A DNA stretch of 64,000 nt from Candidatus Binatia bacterium (GCA_029243485.1 JAQWRY010000011.1:1-64000), one strand, 5' to 3'. Numbered from the stretch's first letter, positions 9,363 through 18,544 are shown. The notes: a model not told the origin generated them from the sequence alone. A program made the numbers and translations.

Positions 9363-10394
9363 TCAGCCTCGGGGTATGACGTCCCGCGCACGTTCGAGCA
9401 GAGAGTCTGTTAGTTGGCCGAAAAACGCGTGGTTCGGGTTCTTCGACTCGCCGCGGAGGTGCTTCGCGTAGCTGCCCTCGAGCACGATGCTGAGCTTCCA
9501 CGGCGAGAAGACCCGGTACCAGTCCAGAGCGGAGACGTCCCGACCCGTCGCGCCCGCGTAGCGCTGCACGAGTTCTTCTCGCGTCGGCAAACCATCGATT
9601 TGAAAGCCACCCGGTTGGCCCGCGGCGCCGAGCGCGAGAACGTTGCCCTCTTCCGGAAGGAAGATCAGCGCCCAAGCCAGATCGACGAGCGGATCGCCGA
9701 TCGACGCCATCTCCCAGTCCACCACGGCGAGGGCGCGGGCCGGAGTGTCACGGCTGTAGAGGACGTTGTCGAGCTTGTAGTCTCCGTGCACCAGGCAGGG
9801 CGGCTGTTCGGCGGGCAGGTTGTCGCGCAGCCACGCTCCAACCTCGTCGACACCGGGCAACTCCCGGCACCGATAGGAGTCGAGTTGCTTCCGCCAACGC
9901 GGCACCTGCCGCTCGAGATAGCCCACCGGATTCCCCAACGACTCGAGCCCGCAGGCTCGCCAGTCGATGTTGTGGATCTCCGCCAGACAATCGATCAGAT
10001 CCGTGAGGGCGCGCGCCTGGTCTCGGGGGGAGTCCGCATACGCGTCCGGGATGCTGCGACGGATCGGCTCGCCGTCGACAAATTCCATCACATAAAACGC
10101 ACCGTCCGCGATCGTCGGGTCGTCGCAAGCGAGAACGGGACGTGAGATGCGGACGTTCTGGTCCTGAATCGCACTCAGGATCCGATATTCACGCAAGACG
10201 TCATGCGCAGTCGAGGAGGACGCGTGTGCGGGCGCCCGTCGCAAGACCCATTGACGGTCGCCGACGCGGAGGCCAAAGATTTCGCACGAACCCCCACCCT
10301 TCAACACGGTTGCCGCTACCGACAACTTCTCGCCCAGCGTCTCCTCGAGCCAGGTGCGCAGTCGAGCGACGTCGATCTGGGGATCGGGTCTCAA
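9363..10394 (-). CDS. APH-family phosphotransferase (ACAD10/11-like kinase domain)
   Basis: A 343-residue kinase-fold protein. The Brenner-type catalytic loop is VHGDYKLDNV, with the catalytic Asp and metal-binding Asn, and the DFG-equivalent is VVDWEMASIGDP. The N-terminal lobe has VLRRAP with the ATP-lysine-equivalent Arg/Lys region. In lipid-degrading bacteria such proteins often accompany acyl-CoA dehydrogenases and phosphorylate hydroxyacyl substrates. It follows the SDR gene by 13 bp and is the last gene of a three-gene leftward operon (MDR, SDR, APH). The precise substrate is not deducible. Confidence 0.85.
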   Translation of the reverse strand: MRPDPQIDVARLRTWLEETLGEKLSVAATVLKGGGSCEIFGLRVGDRQWVLRRAPAHASSSTAHDVLREYRILSAIQDQNVRISRPVLACDDPTIADGAFYVMEFVDGEPIRRSIPDAYADSPRDQARALTDLIDCLAEIHNIDWRACGLESLGNPVGYLERQVPRWRKQLDSYRCRELPGVDEVGAWLRDNLPAEQPPCLVHGDYKLDNVLYSRDTPARALAVVDWEMASIGDPLVDLAWALIFLPEEGNVLALGAAGQPGGFQIDGLPTREELVQRYAGATGRDVSALDWYRVFSPWKLSIVLEGSYAKHLRGESKNPNHAFFGQLTDSLLERARDVIPRG

Positions 10395-10407
10395 GAGCCG
10401 CGCCCCA

Positions 10408-11166
10408 TCACGGCAAGACGCCTCCGTCGACGTGAATCATCTGACCCGTCACGTACGAAGAGGCGTTCGTCGCCAGGTAAACGGCCGTTCCCACAATCTC
10501 TTCCGCCTCGGCCACGCGGTTCATTGTCGACCCCCCGACAGCAATCTTCTTCGCCTCGTCGTTCGGCACGGCGGCATTGAAGCTATCGGTCGAGAACGTT
10601 CCGCAGAGGATGCCGTTCGCCCGAATCCCCTTCGGGGCGAACTCCTGCGCCATGATTGAGGTGAGCACGTTGAGCCCCGCCTTCGCTGCCGCGTAGACCG
10701 TCGTGAACGGCGTCGGCCGGACGGAGGCCACAGAGCTGATGTTGATGATCGCCCCGCCCTCCCCCATGTGTTCCGCCGCCATCGCGCCGAGCCGGAGGGG
10801 TCCCTTCAGGTTCACACCGATCGTCTTGTCGAAGAGCACCTCGGTGATGTCCTTCATCGTCGGCGCGACCGGCGCTATGCCAGCGTTGTTCACCAGGATG
10901 TCGATGCGACCGAGCTGCGCGACTGCGGTCTCGATCAGCGCATCGCACTGCGCCCAGTCCGCCACGTGGCAGGACACCGCAATCGCTCGCACCCCGTGCG
11001 CCCGCGCCGCCACCGCGACCGCCTCGCACGGCTCGATCTTGCGGCTCGCGATGACGACGTCCGCGCCGCGCTCCGCGAAGCCGAGCACCATCGCCCGCCC
11101 GAGCCCCTTGCTCCCGCCGGTCACGACGGCGACCTTGCCGGCGAGCGGCCTATTGGATTCCGCCAT
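10408..11166 (-). CDS. Short-chain dehydrogenase/reductase, FabG-like
   Basis: A 252-residue classical SDR. The NAD(P) motif is TGGSKGLG near the start, followed by NNAGIAP. The catalytic Ser lies in ISSVAS and the YxxxK is YAAAK. The C-terminus has YVTGQMIHVDGG. The residue after the first strand is consistent with NAD(P)H use, but specificity cannot be decided. It is the middle gene of the operon, 12 bp after the MDR gene and 13 bp before the kinase. This supports a role in oxidising or reducing a hydroxy/keto-acyl or alcohol intermediate handled by the three enzymes together. Confidence 0.9.
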   Translation of the reverse strand: MAESNRPLAGKVAVVTGGSKGLGRAMVLGFAERGADVVIASRKIEPCEAVAVAARAHGVRAIAVSCHVADWAQCDALIETAVAQLGRIDILVNNAGIAPVAPTMKDITEVLFDKTIGVNLKGPLRLGAMAAEHMGEGGAIINISSVASVRPTPFTTVYAAAKAGLNVLTSIMAQEFAPKGIRANGILCGTFSTDSFNAAVPNDEAKKIAVGGSTMNRVAEAEEIVGTAVYLATNASSYVTGQMIHVDGGVLP

Positions 11167-11178
11167 GTGGAGGGTCTC

Positions 11179-12195
11179 CTACGAACCGACCTCGATCGCG
11201 ATTTTGCCGAAGTGACGTCCCTCTTCGAGGTGTTTCACCGCACCGGCGAGGTCCGCCATTGGGAACGTGTCGCTCACGATCGGACGGATCTTCTTCTCTT
11301 CCATGAATCGGCACATCGCGTCGAAGTCGGCACGACTTCCGACGGTCACGCCCTGCATCTTGATGTTTCGTGTCATCGCGACGGTGACCGGGACTTCAGC
11401 GTTGCCGAACCCGCCGAGCACCCCGACGATCGCCACGTGGCCGGCCATCCTCGTGGCGAGAACCGCCTGGCCGAGCGAACCCTCGCCGCCCACGTCGACC
11501 ACGATGTCGGCGCCTCGGCCGTCGGTGAGCCGAAGGACCTCGCGCGACCATTCCGAGTGCGTGCGGTAGTTGATGCCCTCATCGGCACCGAGGGTGTGGC
11601 CGCGTTCGAGCTTCTCATCCGACGACGACGTCAGAATCACGCGAGCACCACGCGCCTTCGCCAACTGCAGCGCGAAGAGTGACACGCCGCCCGTCCCCTG
11701 CACTACGACGGTCTGCCCCTCGGCGACGTCTCCGTCCCGGAGCGCCGCCCACGCGGTCACAGCGGCACACGGCAACGTACCCGCTTCGAGCTCGCTCAGA
11801 TGACTCGGCACACGGACGAGGCTACTCGATTCGACGACGACGTGCTCGGCACACATGCCGTCCACACCCTCACCGGGGATGGGCTGCTTGCCCAAGATCG
11901 TCGGCGGGCCCGAGTGCCAACTCGGGTAGAAGTTCGCCGCCACCCGGTCGCCGGGAGCAAATCCTGCGACGGCGCTCCCAAGCTCGACGATGGTACCGCA
12001 ACCGTCGGAGAGGGGAATCCGCGGGTAGCGCATGCCCGGAATGAACCCCCAGATGACCACGGCATCGTGGTAGTTCAGGCAAGATCCGCCCATCCGCAGG
12101 AGCACCTGCTCGGAGCCGACTTCCGGTACGTCGCGCGCCGAAGCCGCAATCCCGTCGACACCGGGCCCTTTGAGTTGGATGGCGTTGGTCTTCAC
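11179..12195 (-). CDS. Medium-chain dehydrogenase/reductase (NAD(P)-dependent alcohol dehydrogenase/quinone reductase type)
   Basis: A 338-residue MDR-superfamily protein. The GroES-like N-terminal domain contains LNYHDAVVIWG and IPLSDGCGTIVELG. The Rossmann domain has VVVQGTGGVSLFALQLAK. The Cys/His ligands of zinc-dependent alcohol dehydrogenases are missing (LNYHD replaces the usual CGSD), so this is a zinc-independent quinone-oxidoreductase-like enzyme. It opens the MDR-SDR-APH operon. About 175 bp separates it from the upstream double-glycine peptide gene, leaving room for its own promoter. Confidence 0.85.
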   Translation of the reverse strand: MKTNAIQLKGPGVDGIAASARDVPEVGSEQVLLRMGGSCLNYHDAVVIWGFIPGMRYPRIPLSDGCGTIVELGSAVAGFAPGDRVAANFYPSWHSGPPTILGKQPIPGEGVDGMCAEHVVVESSSLVRVPSHLSELEAGTLPCAAVTAWAALRDGDVAEGQTVVVQGTGGVSLFALQLAKARGARVILTSSSDEKLERGHTLGADEGINYRTHSEWSREVLRLTDGRGADIVVDVGGEGSLGQAVLATRMAGHVAIVGVLGGFGNAEVPVTVAMTRNIKMQGVTVGSRADFDAMCRFMEEKKIRPIVSDTFPMADLAGAVKHLEEGRHFGKIAIEVGS

Positions 12196-12370
12196 GTCGG
12201 TCCCTCCTTACCCCCTGCGAGGCCCTTCGCGAAGCACCCGGCGCATCCTCCACGCCGAGCGCTAGAGATTTCCCGCCATCGGCCGAAAATCTCAGTGGTC
12301 GATTCAGGGCGTTTCGCATCGGCCGAGGCACGAGCGACGGTCCGAGCCGCTGCACCTCCGGCTGCCGAGC

Positions 12371-12676
12371 TCAGCCGCTGCCGCCGACGATGACCGAGAT
12401 GCCAGCGACGGCGGCTACGACGCCAATCGGCTCAAGGCACGCCGTGAGGCTACATGCGTCGAGACCGCCGATCGCCGCCGACGGCGCTGTCGCATCCGTA
12501 CCCGACGAAACCGCACCGCCCGCCACCACAGCAAGTTCTTCGCTCGTCAGCTCCTTGCCGACCGCATGCTCCGGATGCTGCGGGATCACGATGCAGACGT
12601 CGTTCGCCGAGGGCAATCCGTCAACTGGGTGAAACGGCACCTGCACCTGCGACGGCGGGAACAGTGGCGGCTTCAA
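12371..12676 (-). CDS. Double-glycine leader peptide; candidate RiPP/bacteriocin precursor
   Basis: A 101-residue open frame that uses a TTG start; a GTG at codon 11 or 13 is also possible. Residues 43-54 read ELTSEELAVVAGG, which closely matches the ELxxEELxxVAGG leader end of Nif11/NHLP-type peptide precursors, normally cut after Gly-Gly by a peptidase-containing ABC exporter. The predicted core of about 47 residues is Ala/Gly/Val-rich with two Cys (GLDACSLTACLEP) and a hydrophobic tail. It lies 48 bp downstream of a cysteine-dioxygenase-like gene on the same strand. No maturation enzyme or exporter is in this window, so function and start are uncertain. Confidence 0.55.
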   Translation of the reverse strand: MKPPLFPPSQVQVPFHPVDGLPSANDVCIVIPQHPEHAVGKELTSEELAVVAGGAVSSGTDATAPSAAIGGLDACSLTACLEPIGVVAAVAGISVIVGGSG

Positions 12677-12724
12677 GAGCCGGGCGCGGTCAGCGAAATC
12701 GTCGCGGCGTCGTGATGCCTTCGC

Positions 12725-13255
12725 TCAGCTGCCGGACGCCGAGCTGACCTTCTCCCAAGCGAACGGGATCTCTTTGTGCGTATCAGGGTCCCAGTTGCTC
12801 CGCGGCGTCGCGAACAGATCGCCACCGTACACGTGAAGCGCGAGCAAGGGAGTCTCGAGCGGATTCCCAATGGAGTGAATCGCCTCCGCGGCGTTCTGCA
12901 GGACGCCGGGAGCGACAACGGAGACCTCGCCCGCCACTTTCAGGCCGTCGCCATCACGTTCAAAAAACCGATTGTCTTCCTGGCCCTGACACACGCTCAC
13001 GACCGACCAGATGTTGTGGTTGTGGGGAGCCGCGCTGAACCCAGGCGGAATCGACGCGGCAAGAACCGTCAGATCGTCGCTCCGGTGGATCGCCAGGTCC
13101 TCGAGGGTGAAGAGCCCCTCCCGAGCCACAATCGCACTCGCCACGGCGGGATTCTTCGCCGCCTCGAGCAAGATCACCGCGATCTCGCCCTGAGGATCCG
13201 CCCCGGTCACGGCGGCCCGACATCGATCCACGACACCCGCAAGCACGTCATCCAT
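12725..13255 (-). CDS. Cysteine-dioxygenase-like cupin protein
   Basis: A 176-residue cupin. PHNHNIWSVVSVCQGQEDN supplies the HxH metal pair and IHSIGNP the third His, the arrangement of thiol dioxygenases (cysteine or mercaptopropionate dioxygenase family). LALHVYGGDL follows as the closing strand. Such enzymes use non-haem Fe(II) and O2 to oxidise thiols to sulfinates. The gene starts 13 bp after the membrane protein upstream and precedes the leader-peptide ORF, so the three may be one transcript. A role in processing that peptide's cysteines is speculation. Confidence 0.75.
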   Translation of the reverse strand: MDDVLAGVVDRCRAAVTGADPQGEIAVILLEAAKNPAVASAIVAREGLFTLEDLAIHRSDDLTVLAASIPPGFSAAPHNHNIWSVVSVCQGQEDNRFFERDGDGLKVAGEVSVVAPGVLQNAAEAIHSIGNPLETPLLALHVYGGDLFATPRSNWDPDTHKEIPFAWEKVSSASGS

Positions 13256-13268
13256 ACGACGGCGTATA

Positions 13269-14852
13269 CTAAGAAGGGCGGAGGATGAGGAGGGCTAGTT
13301 CTTGGTGGGGGTGGAGGGCGAGGACACGGTCGCCGAGGATTTCGGTCCAGCGGGCTGCCCGGACGGTGGGCAGGACGGCATAGCGGATCGATTGCGCGTC
13401 GACGAGGCGGCGGAGGTCTGTGGGATCGACGCTCTCGTCGATCAGGTCCTGGTAGTGCCGACCGTGTGCGACGGCGTTCGGGGTGAGAAACCAGTGTCCG
13501 ACCCAGACGCGGTGCGGGGTGAAGGCGGGGAGGAGGTTGCCGAGCTGAACCGGGACCAACGCGTTGCCGGGCGGCAGATCCGAGAGAGTCGCAATGACAT
13601 CCCCGTAAGCCGCGGGAAACGCATTCTCCCGCTTCACGTCGTCGATCGCGTCGCGAGTCACGAAAAACACCGACGGGAGCAGCGCAAAGACCAGAGCCGC
13701 CGTAGCGACGCGCCCAGCCGCAGTCGTCGTGCCCCACTCCGACAAAGCCTCGCGCAATCCGACGGCTGCCACGATCGCGATCGGCAGGTGAAGATGGAAT
13801 ACGAAGTGATAGCCGTTCAATACCGGTGAGCTGTGCAGTAGAAGCACCGCGAGCACCCACGCGAACAGTGCGAGACGGTACGGATGTTCGTCCGCTACCC
13901 ACTTCTGCGCCCCACGCAAAGCGAAGACGACGACCGCGCCTAGCGTGATCGGCCACCAGAACACGCCGACGCCGTTCGGCCCCACGACGTTGGTCGACGC
14001 GGCGGCGTAGATCGGATCCTGGCGTTGCCAGCCCGAAATCACCGCAAGGAGTAAGAGAGGCGGAGCGAGGGCCGCGATTCCGAGAAGCCGGCCGGAGTCG
14101 ACCCGGCGCTCGAAGATCCAACCGGCCACGACGTACGTTCCGGCGACCGCGAGAACCACGATCGCCGAGTACGGATGGATCCAGAAGCCGATGAAGAACG
14201 CGACGGAGACGAGAAACTGCTCACCGAGACCCGTCGGTCCGTGCGGTCGCAACAACGGCCGAAGAACGACGAGCGTCGACGTGAGGCCCGCGACCCAAAC
14301 CGGATTGAAGAGCGCAGCAAACGTACTCCAGCCCAAAAGGTGCGACGTACTCCCCAGGACCTCGACCGCGGCTGCCGGCGGCATCGCCCCGGCGAAAGGA
14401 CGAACGAAACCCTCGAGGCCACCCGAGAGCCCGATCATCGTCGCCGCCACAAAGCGCGTGCGCCGATCCAGAAGGATGGGTCGCAGGAACCACCACAACA
14501 CTCCGAAGAAGAGGAACACGAGCGGCACGCGCACGAGTTCCAGCAAGAGAGTCGACGGCACCCCCGTCCATGCCGACAGACGTCCGAGAAGCCAGAAGAA
14601 CGGCAGGATGAAACGCGCCGTGTGCGGCTCCGTCGTGAACGGATTGTGAAACAGTAGGGATGGATCCTCGGCCGCCTGACGCGCGAACGCGAGGTACGTC
14701 AGGAAGTCCTTCGGCAGATAGCCGACCTGCAACACGACCACGCCGGGATCGGGCTCGAGGGAGAGGGCGTGGAGGAACGGCAGCGCCCGCAGCACGACGA
14801 GGATCGTCGGGAGGAGCCAGTAGATCACCGGCGGTCGGTCACGCTCGCCCAC
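13269..14852 (-). CDS. Polytopic membrane protein, GT-C glycosyltransferase-like
   Basis: A 527-residue protein with about 11-12 predicted transmembrane helices and a soluble C-terminal portion (residues about 430-527). The first large loop carries acidic residues after helix 1 (LEPDPG) and is followed by PKDFLTYL. This is the layout of GT-C and dolichyl-phosphate-mannose-type glycosyltransferases, but no full signature is evident. It starts a leftward gene run that continues into the cupin gene 13 bp downstream. Could also be a generic DUF membrane protein. Confidence 0.6.
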   Translation of the reverse strand: MGERDRPPVIYWLLPTILVVLRALPFLHALSLEPDPGVVVLQVGYLPKDFLTYLAFARQAAEDPSLLFHNPFTTEPHTARFILPFFWLLGRLSAWTGVPSTLLLELVRVPLVFLFFGVLWWFLRPILLDRRTRFVAATMIGLSGGLEGFVRPFAGAMPPAAAVEVLGSTSHLLGWSTFAALFNPVWVAGLTSTLVVLRPLLRPHGPTGLGEQFLVSVAFFIGFWIHPYSAIVVLAVAGTYVVAGWIFERRVDSGRLLGIAALAPPLLLLAVISGWQRQDPIYAAASTNVVGPNGVGVFWWPITLGAVVVFALRGAQKWVADEHPYRLALFAWVLAVLLLHSSPVLNGYHFVFHLHLPIAIVAAVGLREALSEWGTTTAAGRVATAALVFALLPSVFFVTRDAIDDVKRENAFPAAYGDVIATLSDLPPGNALVPVQLGNLLPAFTPHRVWVGHWFLTPNAVAHGRHYQDLIDESVDPTDLRRLVDAQSIRYAVLPTVRAARWTEILGDRVLALHPHQELALLILRPS

Positions 14853-15105
14853 TTATGGTCTTTCGATGAATCGGGGGCCGGCCTTTAGGACCGCTCGAAC
14901 CCGCTCCACACCCCCACTCCTTCGCCGAGGATCACTCCAACCCGACAGCGACTCCCGCACCCGGCCGAGATCCGTAGAAGCTCCCGGGTTCTGAACGGTC
15001 GTTCGAATCAGGGCAGGCCCGCCCGCCTCTGAAACCCTTAGCCGCCTTTCCCTCACCGGCGAGGTTCCACGACGCACCGATCGACCCACCCCAAGAGGAG
15101 CCCCC

Positions 15106-15375
15106 ATGCGATTCCCACTCCGCCCCGGCCTGCTCGCAGCCGTGATGATCGTAGCTCTTGGCTGCGGAGACGGCTCCACCGAACAGACGTCGTCCGAGCC
15201 CTCCTCTTCGGGGCCGACCGCGGATCGTTCGGAAGAGATCACCGGAGGCAACGGCCCCTTCATTGGTGCCGCCACTGCAGCGGGAGACGACGGGTACGAA
15301 GAACACGAGTACGTCGCATCGGGAGAGGCGACGGCGTACCGAGAGGCGGAGCCCCTCACCGCGGACGGCCGAACG
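15106..15375 (+). pseudogene. 5' fragment of a secreted alpha/beta-hydrolase-domain lipoprotein
   Basis: Starts at ATG 15106 after AGAGGAG. The N-terminus is a lipoprotein signal ending in VALGC. After a low-complexity linker, EHEYVASGEATAYREAEPL and TADGR match the first strands of the large exported alpha/beta-hydrolase-domain family, which normally exceeds 400 residues. Similarity stops at TADGR (about 15370), exactly where a convergent, equally truncated DUF1080 gene begins. No catalytic residues remain. A good promoter and RBS persist, so a short peptide could still be made. Confidence 0.6.
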
Positions 15376-15904
15376 AGCCGCTCGCCCTGGGCTCCGAACT
15401 CGTCTGCATCACCGCCCATATCCCCGGGATAGATCCACCCTCGGTCGCCAGCCTCGTCGCAGATGCCCGCGCTCCCATAGTCGACCGGGCTCCACGCGAG
15501 GTCGTTGAACATCTTGTAGATCGCAAGCCCCGTGCGCGCGAAAACCCGTTCACGAAACTCGTGTTCAATGCGTGCTCGAGCTGCGGCCCCGCGACGACAC
15601 CGTCCGCTCGCACCGCACTTCGAAACTGGATACCCGAGTTCAGGTCGGGCGGAGTGATCTTGAACTCGGCCTTCAGCGTGAAATCCTTGAACTCGACGGG
15701 CGAGCAAAGGAAACCGCTCTTCGGTTCGTTCACGGTAGGCTGCCCAACGAGCTCTCCCTCTTCGAAGCGGAAGCTCATGGTCGGCTCGCCTTCCATCGTC
15801 CACTGCGACAACGTCTCCTCTGTGACGAGGGGCCGGAACCCGCTATCGCCGGCGGCGTCCGCCGCGTGCGTAACATTCCAGGACAGGACCACCAGGGCGG
15901 TCAC
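15366..15904 (-). pseudogene. DUF1080 (3-keto-disaccharide hydrolase-like) protein, frameshifted and 3'-truncated
   Basis: Begins with a signal peptide (ALVVLSWNVTHAADA). DUF1080 beta-sandwich motifs follow: FRPLVTEETLSQW, FEEGELVGQ, SGFLCSPVEFKDFTLKAEFK and NSGIQFRSA. Past GPQLEHALN the similarity moves to another frame, with SAGICDEAGDRGWIYPGD and GAQGERLVRPS, and then ends at about 15366 where the opposite-strand hydrolase fragment ends. One frameshift plus loss of the 3' end makes it inactive. An intact paralogue of the fold lies at 56874-57851. Confidence 0.65.
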
Positions 15905-15923
15905 GCCGCGCTATACGACCTGC

Positions 15924-17036
15924 ATGACTCTTCGACGAGTTCTGATCGCCGCGCTCCTCGTTTCACTCGTCCTCGCGCCCTCTCCGGCCCGGTCCCACGG
16001 GGATTGGGGCCATGTGCAGGTCACGCGCTGGGCGATCGAAAGCCTCCCGCCCGGTCCGCTCAAGGAGTTCTTCGCCGAGCCCGCGGTGCGGGAGGCGGCA
16101 CTCTTCGGCGCGGCCTTCCCCGACTCGGGCTACTGGGCCGACGGCCCGGCGGAGCGGGAGTACGGCGAGTACACTCACTGGGAGCCGTTCATCCAGGCAT
16201 TCGTCGAGCACATTCGAACGAACCAACCGCCCCCGTTTGCGATGCTCGAGCAGCGCAAACTCGTCGCCTTCCTGATGGGCTGCGGCGCGCACGGTCTCCA
16301 GGATGAGATCTTTGATTCACTCTTCCTGTTTCAGGTCGACGAGCACGACGGCGGAAATCAAGAGGACGCGGACGGCGGGACGGATTTCTTCCTGGTCGAG
16401 GACGGGGTTCTTCCGTTCGACCTCGTCGAGTTCGTACCGATGGACGCGTTGCTGCCTCTGTAAGCGGACCTTCCCGTGGAGGTCACCGAGGAGAACATCC
16501 GCCGCGGGGTCACCGCGCTCACTTCCGCATACGTGAACGAGGCATCGGGCATCGTGATCGCCGGCGTCTTCGTCGACGAAGCGAATGAGAGCATTCCGTG
16601 GACGCGCGAGAACTACCTCGACCCGAGCATCCCGGGGAGCCTCACCTCCGAGATCGCACCGACGGCGGCGTACATGGAGGCGATCTGGCGTCGCATTCAC
16701 GGCACCGGCTCGACCGATCCGCTCGTCATCCACCAGTACCCGGACAAGGGACGTCACCTCCGAAGTGCCGAGCTTCTCGTTGCCGATAGCTACGTCACGT
16801 TCATCTTCGACCAGGGCATCGACGTCGACACGGCGACCGGAAGCCTCTCGAACGCGTCGGGGCGCGGGGTCGACTTCAACTTCGACGGGACTCGGTGGGG
16901 ACACCCGCAACCACGGCTCGTCCGGTCGAAGAGCGCGGCGAACTCGCCCCGGGTGCGCTCACGTCCGCCGGTGATGGCGGCGTTCTGCGGGCCGGAGATA
17001 CTTGCGATCGAGGCAGAGAAGACCGCTTCCTTCTAG
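15924..17036 (+). pseudogene. Zinc-dependent phospholipase C-like secreted protein with in-frame ochre stop
   Basis: ATG 15924 begins a signal peptide (VLIAALLVSLVLAPSPARS). GDWGHVQVTRWAIESLP, FGAAFPDSGYW and MGCGAHGLQDEIFDSLF follow, resembling zinc-dependent phospholipase C/GPI-PLD N-terminal domains with conserved His and Asp. A TAA at 16461-16463 interrupts the frame after DALLPL. The same frame then resumes with LPVEVTEENIRRGV and runs to RGVDFNFDG, beyond which a frameshift is likely. The clean continuation in frame suggests a recent nonsense mutation. The truncated 180-residue product may still be made. Confidence 0.6.
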
Positions 17037-17224
17037 AGGCTGCGGCGGAGGTATTCGAAGATCGGCTTCCCGTGAACGTGATCGAACGGGAGATCTCCGC
17101 TCTGCACGCCGCGAAGCAGATCGCCCCAGGCCGACCAGTTGTAGTCGTCGACCATCATGGACGCGAAATCACGCAGCGAGGCCGGCCCGGCCTCCCTTGG
17201 AGGTGCCCGAGCCAGTATGTACAT
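17034..17224 (-). pseudogene. SAM-dependent O-methyltransferase fragment (dimerisation-domain part)
   Basis: The minus-strand frame encodes SMMVDDYNWSAWGDLL then GDLPFDHVHGKPIFEYL. This corresponds to the segment before the SAM-binding domain in hydroxyneurosporene/resistomycin-type O-methyltransferases. It stops at TAG 17034-17036. The upstream dimerisation helices and the whole Rossmann domain are missing, so it is a short fossil wedged head-to-head with the thiolase at 17275. Confidence 0.5.
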
Positions 17225-17274
17225 TCATCGCAACGGATTACCTGGCGCACGCCGCCCTTCCAAAAGGAAAACTC

Positions 17275-18498
17275 ATGACCAACGCTCTGATCATCGACGC
17301 TTGCCGTACGCCCCGAGGAATCGGCAAACAGAACAAGGGCGCGCTGGCGCACCTCCACCCCCAGCATCTCGCCTCCACGGTGCTGAAGGCGATCGCCGAG
17401 CGGAACGGGATCAACACCGCCGACGTCGACGACGTAGTGTGGGGGACGAGCTCGCAGGTGTGTGAACAGAGTGGCGACCTCGGACGGATGGCCGCCCTCG
17501 ACGCCGGATTCGACGTCACCGCGAGCGGCGCGACGCTCGACCGGTTCTGCGGCTCCGGGATCACGTCGGCCAACTACGCGGCGCACGCGGTGATCGCGGG
17601 CATGGAAGACCTCGTCATCTCGGGCGGCACCGAGATGATGTCGCTCCCGAAGAAGGGCATGCTCCCGATGGGGGCCGGCAACATGCACCTGCAAGAGATT
17701 CATCCCCAGTCGCACCAAGGTGTGTGCGCCGACGCAATCGCGACGCTCGAAGGCATCGGCCGCGACTCGCTCGATGCGCTGGCAGCTCTCTCTCAGGCCC
17801 GCGCCGATCAGGCGATCAAGGAAGGCCGCTTCGACAAGAGCCTGATCCCGGTTCTGAACATGGACGGCACCGTCGCGCTCGACCGTGAAGAGTTCCCGCG
17901 CCCACAGACGACCGCCGAGTCGCTTGCGCAGCTGTCGCCGAGCTTCCCCAAGATCGCCGACTACCGGCACACCGAAGATTCGCTCACCTTCCGCGAGCTA
18001 ATCAACAAGAAGTACCCCGACCTCAACATCGAACACGTCCACCACGCCGGAAACTCGTCGGGCGTCGTCGATGGTGCGGCGGCTCTCCTCTTCGCCAGCG
18101 AGCAGTACGCAAAGGAGCACGGCCTGAAGGCACGCGCGCGCGTCGTCGCCACCGCGAACATGGGCGACGATCCCACGCTGATGCTAAACGCCCCCGTCCC
18201 CGCGGCCCGCAAGGTGCTGAAGCGAGCTGGCATGACCCTGAACGACATCGATCTCTTCGAGATCAACGAGGCATTCGCCGTCGTCTCCGAGAAGTTCCAG
18301 CGCGATCTCGACCTCGACCGCGACAGAGTAAACGTCAACGGCGGAGCGATGGCGCTCGGCCACCCCATTGGTGCCACCGGCGCGATCCTCATCGGCACGG
18401 TGCTCGATGAGTTGGAGCGTCGCGACAAGCAGGTCGGACTCATCACGATGTGCGCCGGCGGGGGCATGGCCCCGGCCATCATCATCGAGCGGACCTGA
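17275..18498 (+). CDS. Acetyl-CoA acetyltransferase (thiolase)
   Basis: A 407-residue thiolase. The acylated Cys92 is in RFCGSG, the His of NEAF is in INEAFAV, the GHP motif is GHPIGATGA and the second Cys is in CAGGGM. ATG 17275 is preceded by AAAAGGAAAAC. Family enzymes cleave 3-ketoacyl-CoA or condense acetyl-CoA. This subgroup, lacking a long specificity loop, often works in degradative pathways. It stands alone on the plus strand between fragments. A second thiolase at 41983 belongs to a different subgroup. Confidence 0.9.
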   Translation: MTNALIIDACRTPRGIGKQNKGALAHLHPQHLASTVLKAIAERNGINTADVDDVVWGTSSQVCEQSGDLGRMAALDAGFDVTASGATLDRFCGSGITSANYAAHAVIAGMEDLVISGGTEMMSLPKKGMLPMGAGNMHLQEIHPQSHQGVCADAIATLEGIGRDSLDALAALSQARADQAIKEGRFDKSLIPVLNMDGTVALDREEFPRPQTTAESLAQLSPSFPKIADYRHTEDSLTFRELINKKYPDLNIEHVHHAGNSSGVVDGAAALLFASEQYAKEHGLKARARVVATANMGDDPTLMLNAPVPAARKVLKRAGMTLNDIDLFEINEAFAVVSEKFQRDLDLDRDRVNVNGGAMALGHPIGATGAILIGTVLDELERRDKQVGLITMCAGGGMAPAIIIERT

Positions 18499-18544
18499 GT
18501 CGAGAATGGGGCGGCGGCGGGTATTGCCCTGCCGCCCGCCTCAC

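Noticed and set aside
18508-18537. GC-rich hairpin after the first thiolase
   Set aside because: A 7-bp stem is present but no T-run follows on either strand, so a terminator call is not supported.
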